Positions 1-7,734 of a stretch of 28,335 nt of DNA are shown in pieces. This stretch comes from CAIRYW01 sp964555825. GTDB taxonomy: Bacteria; Patescibacteriota; Minisyncoccia; Phycocordibacterales; CAIRYW01. The notes beneath the pieces are model-generated. The model saw only the letters and a program-made list of their open reading frames with translations. It had not been told where the DNA came from and did not search any database. The position numbers were made by a program, and so were the translations under genes. The DNA is taken from assembly GCA_964555825.1 (NCBI GenBank), contig CAZKTY010000004.1, forward strand, positions 1 through 28,335, given 5' to 3'. Within the stretch, counting starts at the first letter, position 1, and each line of letters opens with the position of its first letter.

Positions 1-15
1 TGCTTGTTTTGACAT
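1..15 (-). CDS. nusG: NusG N-terminus (partial, runs off the window)
   Basis: Only five codons are visible, reading M-S-K-Q-A on the minus strand from an ATG at 15. The call rests mainly on context: a short reading frame starts 15 nt after the secE stop on the same strand, and secE-nusG is one of the most conserved bacterial gene orders. NusG is the transcription elongation factor that links RNA polymerase to Rho and the ribosome. No clear Shine-Dalgarno site lies in the gap. The sequence itself is too short to prove identity. Confidence 0.45.
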
Positions 16-30
16 ATTTTTATTATTAAA

Positions 31-213
31 TTAAAAACCAAAAACTTTTTCTATGATCATTTTAAAGACTGAATCCAAAAATCCTAGATAGATAGCGCCA
101 GCGACAGAAACACCAATAACGATCACTGAAAAAGCGACTGTCTGGTTTCTAGTTGGCCAGTTCACATGGCTTAATTCAGCCCTTGATTCCTTTATATATT
201 CAGTTATTTTCAT
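31..213 (-). CDS. secE: Preprotein translocase subunit SecE
   Basis: A 60-aa protein of the minimal SecE form, the small subunit that clamps SecY in the SecYEG membrane channel. Residues 1-25 form an amphipathic, charged helix containing the family's E-L-x-x-V-x-W-P-x-R signature (here E13-L-S-H-V-N-W-P-T-R). Residues 26-55 hold one transmembrane helix. The length matches single-TM SecE proteins of most bacteria. It is followed on the same strand by a probable nusG start. A promoter at 248-275 and a small leader hairpin at 229-240 lie just upstream; there is no obvious Shine-Dalgarno site, only AAAGGG about 20 nt before the ATG. Confidence 0.95.
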   Translation of the reverse strand: MKITEYIKESRAELSHVNWPTRNQTVAFSVIVIGVSVAGAIYLGFLDSVFKMIIEKVFGF

Positions 214-228
214 GGTTATATTAAAAAA

Positions 229-240
229 ACCCTTTCGGGT
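229..240 (-). promoter_or_regulatory. Leader hairpin with GAAA tetraloop before secE
   Basis: On the minus strand the sequence reads ACCC-GAAA-GGGT followed by seven T. This gives a four-base-pair hairpin with a GNRA-type loop and a U-tract 16 nt before the secE start codon. If transcription starts at the promoter at 248-275, the hairpin would be almost at the 5' end of the mRNA. It may be a 5'-stabilising hairpin or a weak attenuator; four pairs are few for efficient termination. Confidence 0.4.
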
Positions 241-247
241 ACTTATA

Positions 248-275
248 ACTATACCTATTTTGTGAAAAAAAACAA
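248..275 (-). promoter_or_regulatory. Probable promoter of secE-nusG
   Basis: On the minus strand TTGTTT (275-270) and TATAGT (253-248) are separated by 16 nt, close to a sigma-70 -35/-10 pair. The -35 box lies within the T-run of the upstream terminator, so the terminator of one unit and the promoter of the next share bases. The predicted start is about 30-35 nt before the secE ATG. Confidence 0.45.
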
Positions 276-309
276 GCCCAGCCGAGTCTGATCGACTGGG
301 CTTGTTTTT
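265..309 (-). terminator. Rho-independent terminator of the SIMPL gene
   Basis: An 11-bp perfect stem AACAAGCCCAG (271-281) pairs with CTGGGCTTGTT (296-306) around a 14-nt loop. A-rich and T-rich flanks on both sides extend the pairing and supply U-tracts in both directions. It lies just after the stop at 317 on the minus strand, so its main job is to end that transcript before secE. Confidence 0.85.
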
Positions 310-316
310 GGAGATC

Positions 317-1108
317 TTAATTTATTTTGTAAGTAATATTCACGTTAACTGTTATCTTATTTTGCCCAGGTTCTACTTGAGGAGAAGCTACTGGGGCAGC
401 TCCTGCTAATCCAACAGAGTCTGCTTTTGCACTGTAATAAACAGGAGTAGATCCATTATCCTCATAATAAGTTGTTACTTTTCCAAGACCAACTCCAAGA
501 GCTTTTGCTAATTTTTCTGCCTTGCTCTTAGCATCAACGATCGCTTTTTCTCTAGCTTGTTCTTTTACAGCTTGATCATCATCAACCTTGAAAGTAAGAC
601 CAGAAAGATTTGATGCTCCGATCTGACCAACTCCAGAAAGAAGATCCCCCGCCTTTGAAAGATCTCTTACTTTGACAGTTGTTGTCTGACTAACAGTGTA
701 TCCAACAGGAAGGCTGTTTGAAGGACAAACTTGAACGGTACAAGGCTTGTAATCATATCTTGGGTTAACACTATAATCTGTTGTCTGAATATCTTTTTCA
801 TCAATACCTTTAGATTTCAAGAATTCAATAGCCTTATTATTTTTGTCGGTAGCTAATTTTTGTGCATCAGCGACTGTGTTTCCATTTTCCATCACTGAAA
901 AAGAAAAACTAGCAATATCAGGTGAAGCAAAGACATCTCCTGTTCCTGAAACAGTAATTGTATTAGAAGGTATCTCATCCCCTACTTGACCAAAGATCTT
1001 TACGTCAGTTACAACCTTCACCAACAAGAATAAAGACAACGCCACAAAACTTGAGAACACTGCCCACTTTATCCAACAATTAGTAAGAATTTTATTTTCT
1101 ATTTCCAT
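317..1108 (-). CDS. SIMPL (DUF541) domain membrane-anchored protein
   Basis: A 263-aa protein with a short cytoplasmic start, a signal-anchor helix at about residues 15-37 (W-A-V-F-S-S-F-V-A-L-S-L-F-L-L-V), and a long extracytoplasmic SIMPL/DUF541 domain. The domain begins ITVSGTGDVFASPDIASFSF, the usual opening of the family, and contains the D-A-x-x-K-A-x-x-L-A-x-x-L-G helix typical of its second half. SIMPL proteins form ring-like assemblies; the biochemical role is unclear. A frame open to 1192 exists, but that start would overlap the 3' end of folD by 50 bp and adds residues unlike a signal anchor, so the ATG at 1108 is preferred. No Shine-Dalgarno site is visible. Confidence 0.85.
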   Translation of the reverse strand: MEIENKILTNCWIKWAVFSSFVALSLFLLVKVVTDVKIFGQVGDEIPSNTITVSGTGDVFASPDIASFSFSVMENGNTVADAQKLATDKNNKAIEFLKSKGIDEKDIQTTDYSVNPRYDYKPCTVQVCPSNSLPVGYTVSQTTTVKVRDLSKAGDLLSGVGQIGASNLSGLTFKVDDDQAVKEQAREKAIVDAKSKAEKLAKALGVGLGKVTTYYEDNGSTPVYYSAKADSVGLAGAAPVASPQVEPGQNKITVNVNITYKIN

Positions 1109-1142
1109 ATTATTTAAAAAACTGATAAATCTAATAACTTTA

Positions 1143-2036
1143 TTACTTCTGTAAATTATACGCCTCAAACAAGTTTTCAAAAAGTGAGGCAACAGTCATC
1201 GGACCAACTCCTCCAGGTACAGGAGAGATCGCATAAACTATCTTTTTTGCTGATTCAAAATCAACATCACCGACCATTTTGAATTTTGATACCTCCTCAA
1301 TGGTCTTTGGACCAGCAACAGCATTTGTACCTACATCAATTATGACCTGTCCTTTTCTTAAACAATCTTTTCCTATCAAACCTGCCTTGCCTGCAGCCGA
1401 AATTATTATGTCATTCTCTCTTGCAAGCTTAGGAAGATCCTTTGTCTTCTTGTGAGCAACTGTGACAGTTGCATCTTCAGCTATAAGGAGAAGTGCTGTT
1501 GGCTTACCCACAAGAACAGACCTACCAACCACCAAAGCTTTTTTACCAACGAGGCTTATATTATTTTTTTTCAAAAGAGTAACAATACCTTTCGCAGTGG
1601 CAGGAACGAGACCTTTGGGGATTTTCTTAACATCTAAATTCTCAAATGGAGACTCATAAAGTATGTTTGTATTCTTTGAATTCAACCCGTCAACATCTTT
1701 TCTATGATCGATCGCTTCCATTATTTCGTATTTATTCAAAGTCTTTGGAATTGGAAGCTGAACAATTATTCCATGCACATCTTCTCTTTCATTTAGTTCT
1801 TTGATGAACTTGATCAAAGAGTTATTAGAAACACTATCAGGCAATGCAAAATGATGGACCTTTGCGCCGATCTTTTCACCATATGCTTTTTTCCTTCCAA
1901 TGTAACTATTCGATTCTGGGTTATTTCCGATCTGAATAATAGCTAGACATGGTTTTTTTTTGAGTTTACTTATCTTTTTCTCAAGTTCCATAGCTATCTC
2001 CCCTGAGAGTTTTTTACCGTCTAAGATTTTTACCAT
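1143..2036 (-). CDS. folD: Bifunctional methylenetetrahydrofolate dehydrogenase/cyclohydrolase FolD
   Basis: FolD (297 aa) interconverts 5,10-methylene-THF, 5,10-methenyl-THF and 10-formyl-THF with NADP, supplying one-carbon units. Visible catalytic features are Y45 and K49 (S-Y-I-G-R-K), Q93-L-P, and D116 in KDVDG, all at family positions. The NADP-binding segment GRSVLVGKP is at 172-180, and the C-terminal signature is PVPGGVGPMT. The usual P-C-T-P-x-G segment is P145-A-T-A-K-G here, so the Cys and second Pro are replaced by Ala; this loop is normally well conserved. The start ATG is well placed. It is probably cotranscribed with the downstream SIMPL gene, 34 bp away. Confidence 0.95.
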   Translation of the reverse strand: MVKILDGKKLSGEIAMELEKKISKLKKKPCLAIIQIGNNPESNSYIGRKKAYGEKIGAKVHHFALPDSVSNNSLIKFIKELNEREDVHGIIVQLPIPKTLNKYEIMEAIDHRKDVDGLNSKNTNILYESPFENLDVKKIPKGLVPATAKGIVTLLKKNNISLVGKKALVVGRSVLVGKPTALLLIAEDATVTVAHKKTKDLPKLARENDIIISAAGKAGLIGKDCLRKGQVIIDVGTNAVAGPKTIEEVSKFKMVGDVDFESAKKIVYAISPVPGGVGPMTVASLFENLFEAYNLQK

Positions 2037-2120
2037 TTAGATTAAGATTATTTATTAAGTTATTGAAAGTACTTTATCATAAAGAGGGAGTAAAAAAAAT
2101 GAAGACGATCAAAATAACCT

Positions 2121-3908
2121 TTATTTTTCCATGAATTGCAGGCCGTATAGTTTTTGATAAGTAGGACTCTTCTTGAGGAGTTCTTCATGCGTTCCAACCA
2201 TTTCTATCTGACTATTCTTAAATACCACGATCATATCCGCATGAAGAATAGTCGAAAACCTATGAGCAATGATTATTGAGGTCCTGTTCTTTATCAAAGC
2301 ATCAGTTGCTTCAGAAATTAACTTTTCACTTTCAGTATCCAAACTGCTGGTTGCTTCATCTAGGATCAAGATCCTTGGATCTCGAAGCACAGCTCTGGCA
2401 ATTCCAATTCTCTGCCTCTCACCTCCCGAAAGTTTTATTCCTCTCTCCCCAACAACTGTCTCGTAATCATTTTCTAATCTCATAATGAAATCATGAGCTA
2501 GAGCTGTCTCCGCCGCCTTTTTTATTTGTTTTTCTGTAACGGCTGGTTTCCCATAGGAAATATTTTCTGAAACAGTCCTAGAAAATAGATCCACCTCTTG
2601 TGGGACCACAGCTATCTGATTACGAAGACTTTCTTGGGTCACATCCCTAATATCTACTCCATCAAAAAGGATCTTTCCGTTTTGAGGATCAAAAGAACGG
2701 AGTAACAGATTAATAAAAGTAGTCTTGCCACTTCCAGATCTTCCAACCAAAGCAATAGTCTTCCCCGCAGGAATTACAAGATTTATATTCTTTAATGCCC
2801 AATTCATTTCTGTATTATTCTCATCTGTATCATTTTTTCTGTATCCAAAAGAAACATCTTTGAACTCTATCTGATCCTTAAGTAAAGGAAGTTTACCTGC
2901 ATTTAATTTATCTTTTATAATGACAGGTTCATCCAAGATCATAAAAAGTCTCTCAAGTCTTGTGGTATTCCTTCTTAGCCTTGGAAATATTACAGACAAT
3001 TGTGAAAGAGGTTGGTACGCCATATTTTGCAAAGTTATATATAGGACAAATTGACCAATGGTTGCATCACCTTTCAACACAAACCAAGCACTCAAAGATA
3101 GAACAGCTACACGACTTGCCGTTGTGACAAATGTCTGAACATTTTCTATTACTCCCCACAACCTTTCCGCATTGTATTGGATCTCACGAGCTTCACCCAT
3201 CAACTTTCTTTGATTCACTGTCTCAGCTTTTTCCTGAGAAAACTTTTTGACGGTCAAAACATTTCCAGCAACGTCATAACTTTCTTTAGAAACAACTTCA
3301 AAGGCTTCGTTCACCTGCTTCTCGATCTCATAGATCTTGTTTGAGATATTTTTTGTAACCAAAAAATAGATCGGAAAAGGAATAATAACAGCCAAAGCGA
3401 TCCATACATTTTGATAGAGAAGAGCAATGAATGTACCAATGAAAACTATTAAAGGAGGAAGCATACTTTGACCAATAATGTCATTTAATATTGAATACAC
3501 AGAAATACCACCTCTTTCGATCCTTCCAATTATCTGCCCACTAGATGCACCATGGTGAAAGAGAGCCTGAAGCTCAAGATATTTTGCAAAAGCTAGGTTC
3601 CTGACTTTATCTTCGATACTCGTCACCATCTTAAAAAGATTATAGTTGTAGCTCGATTGTGCAATACTGCTGAAAACTGTCGCTGCCAAAATTCCAAGAG
3701 CACAATACACAATAGTCATCCAAGGCAGAGTACCTCCAACTTTTAGATAATTGGTCAATGAATCTATCAGGACTTTTGAAATAAAAGGAACAATTATATT
3801 TAAACCTTGAGCAATTATCACAAGAACAAGCAAAATACACACCGATAATTTTCGGTCTTTTAGTAAAGATAATAAACGTAGAGTTGGTGAAACTTTTTTG
3901 ACCTTCAT
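2121..3908 (-). CDS. ABC transporter, fused permease and ATPase (exporter type)
   Basis: A 595-aa half-transporter of the MsbA/LmrA type. Residues about 20-320 form the six-helix type-1 exporter membrane domain; residues about 345-595 form the nucleotide-binding domain. Walker A is GRSGSGKT at 389-396, the Q-loop glutamine is Q437, the signature LSGGE is 493-497, Walker B ends in D517-E518, and the switch histidine is H549. All key residues are present, so it should be active as a homodimer. The substrate cannot be read from sequence; lipid or multidrug export is usual for the family. It lies 43 bp after a GAF gene on the same strand and may be cotranscribed with it. Confidence 0.93.
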   Translation of the reverse strand: MKVKKVSPTLRLLSLLKDRKLSVCILLVLVIIAQGLNIIVPFISKVLIDSLTNYLKVGGTLPWMTIVYCALGILAATVFSSIAQSSYNYNLFKMVTSIEDKVRNLAFAKYLELQALFHHGASSGQIIGRIERGGISVYSILNDIIGQSMLPPLIVFIGTFIALLYQNVWIALAVIIPFPIYFLVTKNISNKIYEIEKQVNEAFEVVSKESYDVAGNVLTVKKFSQEKAETVNQRKLMGEAREIQYNAERLWGVIENVQTFVTTASRVAVLSLSAWFVLKGDATIGQFVLYITLQNMAYQPLSQLSVIFPRLRRNTTRLERLFMILDEPVIIKDKLNAGKLPLLKDQIEFKDVSFGYRKNDTDENNTEMNWALKNINLVIPAGKTIALVGRSGSGKTTFINLLLRSFDPQNGKILFDGVDIRDVTQESLRNQIAVVPQEVDLFSRTVSENISYGKPAVTEKQIKKAAETALAHDFIMRLENDYETVVGERGIKLSGGERQRIGIARAVLRDPRILILDEATSSLDTESEKLISEATDALIKNRTSIIIAHRFSTILHADMIVVFKNSQIEMVGTHEELLKKSPTYQKLYGLQFMEK

Positions 3909-3951
3909 ATTTTTTAAATTTAAAAACTTTCTAGAAAAAACAACAAAGTAT

Positions 3952-4440
3952 CTATTTCTTGTTCAATTCTTTCTCAGCTCTATCAGCAAGATCGGTAAGA
4001 ATTCCCACTTCTTCCAAACTTAAAGATCTTGGTTTTGTATCCTTCACACAAAAAACTCCAATAGGAAAATTTGTGCTGTAATCAAAAAGAGCTATCCCTG
4101 CATAGAATCTAATATGAGGAGACCCTATAACTGTTGGATTATCCGAAAAGCGAGGATCCTTTAATGTATCTTCTACTATAAATATATTTGTTGCAAGTAG
4201 AGCGTGACCACAAAATGAGATCCTTCTATCTCCGCTTTCCTGATCTAGACCTTGGCAAGATTTGAACCATTCCCTATCAGAATCTAGGATAGTTACCATT
4301 GAAATAGGAACTTTCAGTCTTTCAACGGCTTCTTTAGTCAAAATATCAAATCTTTCTTCTGGAGCAGTGTCCAAAATTGCCATTCGATGAACAGCGGCAA
4401 TTCTCTCTTCCTCATTATCTGGGATAGGCGCAATCTGCAT
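3952..4440 (-). CDS. Standalone GAF-domain protein
   Basis: A 162-aa protein that is almost entirely one GAF domain. It shows the pattern usually found at the N-terminus of GAF histidine kinases and diguanylate cyclases: ERFDILTKEA, V-P-I-S-M-V-T-I-L-D-x-D-R-E-W-F-K-S, ISFCGHA, then V-x-D-T-L-K-D-P-R-F. Here no output domain follows, and the protein ends in a short charged helix. GAF domains bind small ligands or mediate dimers; the ligand is unknown. The ATG at 4440 is chosen over a TTG two codons upstream. It precedes the ABC exporter gene. Confidence 0.85.
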   Translation of the reverse strand: MQIAPIPDNEEERIAAVHRMAILDTAPEERFDILTKEAVERLKVPISMVTILDSDREWFKSCQGLDQESGDRRISFCGHALLATNIFIVEDTLKDPRFSDNPTVIGSPHIRFYAGIALFDYSTNFPIGVFCVKDTKPRSLSLEEVGILTDLADRAEKELNKK

Positions 4441-4593
4441 ATTCAAATGATATCACAAAAGAGACACATACTCTCTGCGATCAAAACTTTTGGACAATTA
4501 TTAATACTTTATTGTAGAAAACCTTGAAAATAAAAAGCGTGTAGTTTTTGGAAGTAAAAAAGAACTTATACCTAACTAAATAGTTTTAAAGAA

Positions 4594-6321
4594 TTATTTA
4601 ACCTTATAATTTTGTGTTGTATATATTCCGTCTCCATTGTCTCCCTGCCAAGTCGCAACCCACGCAGTTTCATCATTAACATTTTCAAATAATTGAACAT
4701 CTTCTAATTTATAAACACCGTTTGTTATATTCGCCGTACCAAGATCACTTAATTGCAAAAGCAAATTCGCTCCACTGGTACCCACTGCTCCGTAAAAACC
4801 CCCTGAAGACAGAGGAATTTTTTTACCATCTGGTGCAACTGCAGTGGCACTTAAATTATAAGTACCAGTTTTTTGATATGTGATCAATAGATCAAAAGAT
4901 ATCACTCCAGTTATACCTTGAGTTACAGTATCTATACCATGATCCTTCACTTCATCTATCGTTGCATTACCAGAAGAAACATTGATATACGTTTCACTAT
5001 TACTTGACGAAGTTTGTTCAGCAACATTTTGCCCTTCAGAATTTTTACCTCTAAAAGTATAGACTGCCAAATAGTCACCCGGAACCAAATCATTAATTGG
5101 ACCTGACATGTAAGCATTCTTATCAAGAGGAGTTGTCCCTTGGGTGACAACAAGACCATTCATTTTAGACACATTAGTCAAAGAAACTGTCTCAACAGCC
5201 GCATGATTGCCGTAGTCATAACCATAAATAGTTGCTGTAACATCAAGATCATTTAAATAAGTAGGTATTATTTTTGTAGTCCCCATAGGCTGTCCTGAAG
5301 TATTTTCTGCAACATCAACTGAAAGAATAAGACTCTCATTAGGACTAACTCTGACATCAGGTTCGCTTGGAACAACAAAAATATTTGAACTTCCAGTAAC
5401 AGACACTCCAAAGTTTGTTGTTTTATTGCTTGAATTGATTGCCAATAATTTCCATATTCCAGCAGAAACACTTCCATCAAGGGTATACATCAAAGAATAT
5501 TTTCCGTCTTTTGCAAGAAATATTGGATTTATTTTCCCAACAGGAGCTTTACTAGAAGGATCAACAGGCTTGCCAGAGGTCATGTTTATAATTTTCCCTT
5601 GTGGATCAGTCAATGTTAAGGATAATTCATCATTGTCCCAACCTGCCATAAAAAGTAAGTTTGAACCAGGACTTACTATTATACTGTAACCTATTTTAGA
5701 ATTTGGATTAATTTTAGCTGATGCAGAACCTCCTACTAAAAGTTCAGAAAGATTTATTGCTTGATCAGTTTGATTAAGAGTTGCAACTTTTACTGTCGAA
5801 ACATCAGTTGTTGTTGAGGTAGGAATTGATACGATCGTACTTACTGCTAACTCACTAGTTGAAGAACTTGTACTATCTACACTTGTAGTAGTCGCAACTT
5901 CTTGAAGTGTAATAGGTAAATTCTCTGCAATGATTGGTTTGAAAGGTCCAATTTTTTGAACGTATGCAAATGCAACTATCGCTCCTGTAAATAATATTAA
6001 AATTATAATTGAAACCATTACAACTTTAACGGATCTACTAGGAGGAGTATTAAAAACCTGACCGACTGGAGCAATTGGGGAAACATTTACAAATGAAGTT
6101 GGATTAACTAGAGTGTCTCCTTGTTTGGTTTCAGGAAAGTTATTTATCTCAACTTTTTGTTCACCAAGCCACCCATTCGTTTTTAATGACTGAATAGCTT
6201 GATTCCTATCTTCTGGAGAATAACCTAGAGCTTTAAAGACAACTTCAATTTGATCTAAAGAAGATCTTTCATTAAGACCATTAATGTGCAAAATTTGGAG
6301 AAGATTTGAGTAGTCGATCAT
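4594..6321 (-). CDS. Membrane-anchored protein with N-terminal helical domain and extracellular beta domains
   Basis: A 575-aa protein of unknown function. Residues 1-55 form a small charged helical domain that looks cytoplasmic. One transmembrane helix lies at about 97-120 (V-V-M-V-S-I-I-I-L-I-L-F-T-G-A-I). A Ser/Thr-rich linker at about 143-175 follows, then about 400 residues of beta-rich, Gly/Asn/Thr-rich sequence with repeated motifs such as L-T-L-T-D-P-Q-G-K and A-T-A-V-A-P-D-G-K, as in Ig-like or pre-peptidase C-terminal domains. The design suggests a surface protein anchored at its N-terminus. No catalytic motif is visible. It is the last chromosomal gene before the first element. Confidence 0.75.
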   Translation of the reverse strand: MIDYSNLLQILHINGLNERSSLDQIEVVFKALGYSPEDRNQAIQSLKTNGWLGEQKVEINNFPETKQGDTLVNPTSFVNVSPIAPVGQVFNTPPSRSVKVVMVSIIILILFTGAIVAFAYVQKIGPFKPIIAENLPITLQEVATTTSVDSTSSSTSELAVSTIVSIPTSTTTDVSTVKVATLNQTDQAINLSELLVGGSASAKINPNSKIGYSIIVSPGSNLLFMAGWDNDELSLTLTDPQGKIINMTSGKPVDPSSKAPVGKINPIFLAKDGKYSLMYTLDGSVSAGIWKLLAINSSNKTTNFGVSVTGSSNIFVVPSEPDVRVSPNESLILSVDVAENTSGQPMGTTKIIPTYLNDLDVTATIYGYDYGNHAAVETVSLTNVSKMNGLVVTQGTTPLDKNAYMSGPINDLVPGDYLAVYTFRGKNSEGQNVAEQTSSSNSETYINVSSGNATIDEVKDHGIDTVTQGITGVISFDLLITYQKTGTYNLSATAVAPDGKKIPLSSGGFYGAVGTSGANLLLQLSDLGTANITNGVYKLEDVQLFENVNDETAWVATWQGDNGDGIYTTQNYKVK

Positions 6322-6432
6322 TTAGTCATTTTAATTATTAGTGAAAAAATTATATCACTAAACTATACAAACAATTTGAAGTTCTTTCTGGATCTCTCTC
6401 AAAATACACTTATATAACAAAGCTTAAGATCT

Positions 6433-6451
6433 GGGGCGACTAGAGAGAATC
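6433..6451. repeat. Distal attachment repeat (attL), orphan 3' end of tRNA-His
   Basis: GGGGCGACTAGAGAGAATC here is identical over 19 bp to 15859-15877, where the same bases form the 3' end (acceptor strand and T-arm) of the intact tRNA-His. The bases immediately outside the 19 bp differ on both sides. A lone tRNA 3' end without the rest of the gene is the classic scar left at the far end of an element inserted into a tRNA gene. Chromosomal DNA lies at lower coordinates. Confidence 0.85.
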
Positions 6452-6550
6452 TCCCACAACTTAAATTTTTGCCGTCGCAAAAATTTGGTCTGGTCAGCGG
6501 CTCGAATTTTTCTCTGGTGAGAAAAATATACTGCGCCGTCCGATTCTCTC
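6442..6550. other. Nested hairpins next to attL, with an inverted copy of the tRNA T-arm
   Basis: Part of the 390-bp gene-free stretch 6322-6711. GAGAGAATC (6443-6451) is inverted at 6542-6550, enclosing two perfect 9-bp hairpins: AAATTTTTG/CAAAAATTT (6463-6486, loop CCGTCG) and ATTTTTCTC/GAGAAAAAT (6506-6527, loop TGGT). The right arm extends to GTCCGATTCTCTC (6538-6550), which is identical to 13 nt of the tRNA-His T-arm but on the opposite strand. The arrangement could be attP-flanking binding sites, a folded RNA, or debris of an earlier insertion. Confidence 0.55.
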
Positions 6551-6580
6551 GTGCAAGCTCTGCTTGTTTAGTCTCCTAAT

Positions 6581-6608
6581 AAAAAAATCTGCAAAAGCAG
6601 ATTTTTTT
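6581..6608 (-). terminator. Bidirectional terminator after the HEPN-like gene
   Basis: A 12-bp perfect stem AAAAAAATCTGC (6581-6592) pairs with GCAGATTTTTTT (6597-6608) around an AAAA loop. U-tracts are available on both strands. It lies 104 bp beyond the stop codon at 6712 on the minus strand and would stop transcripts leaving the element toward the chromosome. Confidence 0.8.
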
Positions 6609-6711
6609 CTGGGGGCCCCTGCCTGTCTCTTATTCTTTCAAAGTTAACAGATAAACAATATATGGATGGGATAGCTGAAAAGTTAGAGTATATAAGTAGT
6701 TTTCAATCTTC

Positions 6712-7689
6712 CTAAAAAGATTTAGGGATATTGGGATAAGATGTTTTATTTTTCATAAAATTCATGAACCTTTCATTTATTTGATTTAAATCTATTTTGA
6801 GTTCTTCGTCTAAAAGTATCTTCTCGTAGAAATTACTGATCCTGGCAACAAGTTTCATTAAGGTAGTCAAACATGCAACTATAGCTTGTTGTGTATGAAA
6901 TTCATCACCAACTCCTCCTACATTAATTTTGATTTCTGCCTTACGCTCACCTCCATCAACTTTTATAGCTGTTTTGGTTTGTATTGACTTAAAAGTTGCA
7001 TGACTTCCAAAATCAGAGAGAATCCAATAAACATCTTCCTCAAGAGAATCCTTTTTCAATAATTTACGGACTTCTCTAGGTGAAACTTTATTTCTTTCCT
7101 TATAGTCATCACTAGCCCAAAATTTTATATATTCAGGATCTTTTTGAAAAAGTTCAATTAAGTCCATTGCCTCAATTATATTTCTCGTATGACTCATGGA
7201 CTGAGTAGCAAAAGAATGACTAGCAAGATGGAAAGATACCAGGGCTTCATCTAATGCATTATAAAAAAGAGAAATGAATGGAATTTGTTGTCCACCTCCC
7301 TTTAGGGACTGTTCCGTCACATCACAAAGATAATTGTAAGCAATCTGAGACATAAAAATAAAAAGTTCACGACCTTCTTTAATAATATCCTTAGAAAGAT
7401 TAGGTGCTTTTTCAATTTGAGCCAACAGATCAACAACATCAAAATGAGATCCTTTACTTTTTCTACTTAACCTTAAGGTCTGACGTTTCTTCAAACTATC
7501 GGGTTGTGTTTTTACATTTTTAATCAACTCATCATTTAATTGATCTACCAATTCAAATTGAGCATCTACCATTTTCTTTGCATCTTCCTCTAATTCATCT
7601 CCATGCTCATTAGCAAACTTCAACATAATACCGAGTGCAGATGGGATTTTACTTACATCAACAGTCTCCCCTATCTCCTTTCTAAACAT
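6712..7689 (-). CDS. Hypothetical all-helical protein, HEPN/DUF5677-like
   Basis: A 325-aa soluble, helix-rich protein that I cannot assign firmly. The central region (about residues 120-210) has A-L-D-E-A-L-V-S-F-H-L-A-S-H-S followed by H-T-R-N-I-I-E-A-M-D-L-I-E-L-F and K-F-W-A-S-D-D-Y. This resembles DUF5677/HEPN-type proteins, where a helix with R-x-x-x-E precedes another helix. A conserved-looking G-S-H-A-T-F motif follows. HEPN-family proteins are often RNases or toxin partners in defence islands. It starts 45 bp after the AAA+ ATPase on the same strand, so the two are probably cotranscribed. A TTG nine codons upstream (7716) is an alternative start; the ATG has AGGA very close before it. 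Confidence 0.6.
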   Translation of the reverse strand: MFRKEIGETVDVSKIPSALGIMLKFANEHGDELEEDAKKMVDAQFELVDQLNDELIKNVKTQPDSLKKRQTLRLSRKSKGSHFDVVDLLAQIEKAPNLSKDIIKEGRELFIFMSQIAYNYLCDVTEQSLKGGGQQIPFISLFYNALDEALVSFHLASHSFATQSMSHTRNIIEAMDLIELFQKDPEYIKFWASDDYKERNKVSPREVRKLLKKDSLEEDVYWILSDFGSHATFKSIQTKTAIKVDGGERKAEIKINVGGVGDEFHTQQAIVACLTTLMKLVARISNFYEKILLDEELKIDLNQINERFMNFMKNKTSYPNIPKSF

Positions 7690-7734
7690 TTCCTGTAAAA
7701 ATTTTTTTGTGATCAAAATATTTTAGTTATTTTT

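Noticed and set aside
1109..1192. N-terminal extension of the SIMPL protein
   Set aside because: It overlaps the folD 3' end and would bury the signal anchor behind a basic, unlikely leader.
4956..5689. Several frames of 67-87 aa inside the large membrane-anchored protein gene
   Set aside because: They are alternative-frame shadows of a continuous 575-aa frame with a convincing membrane segment and domain layout.
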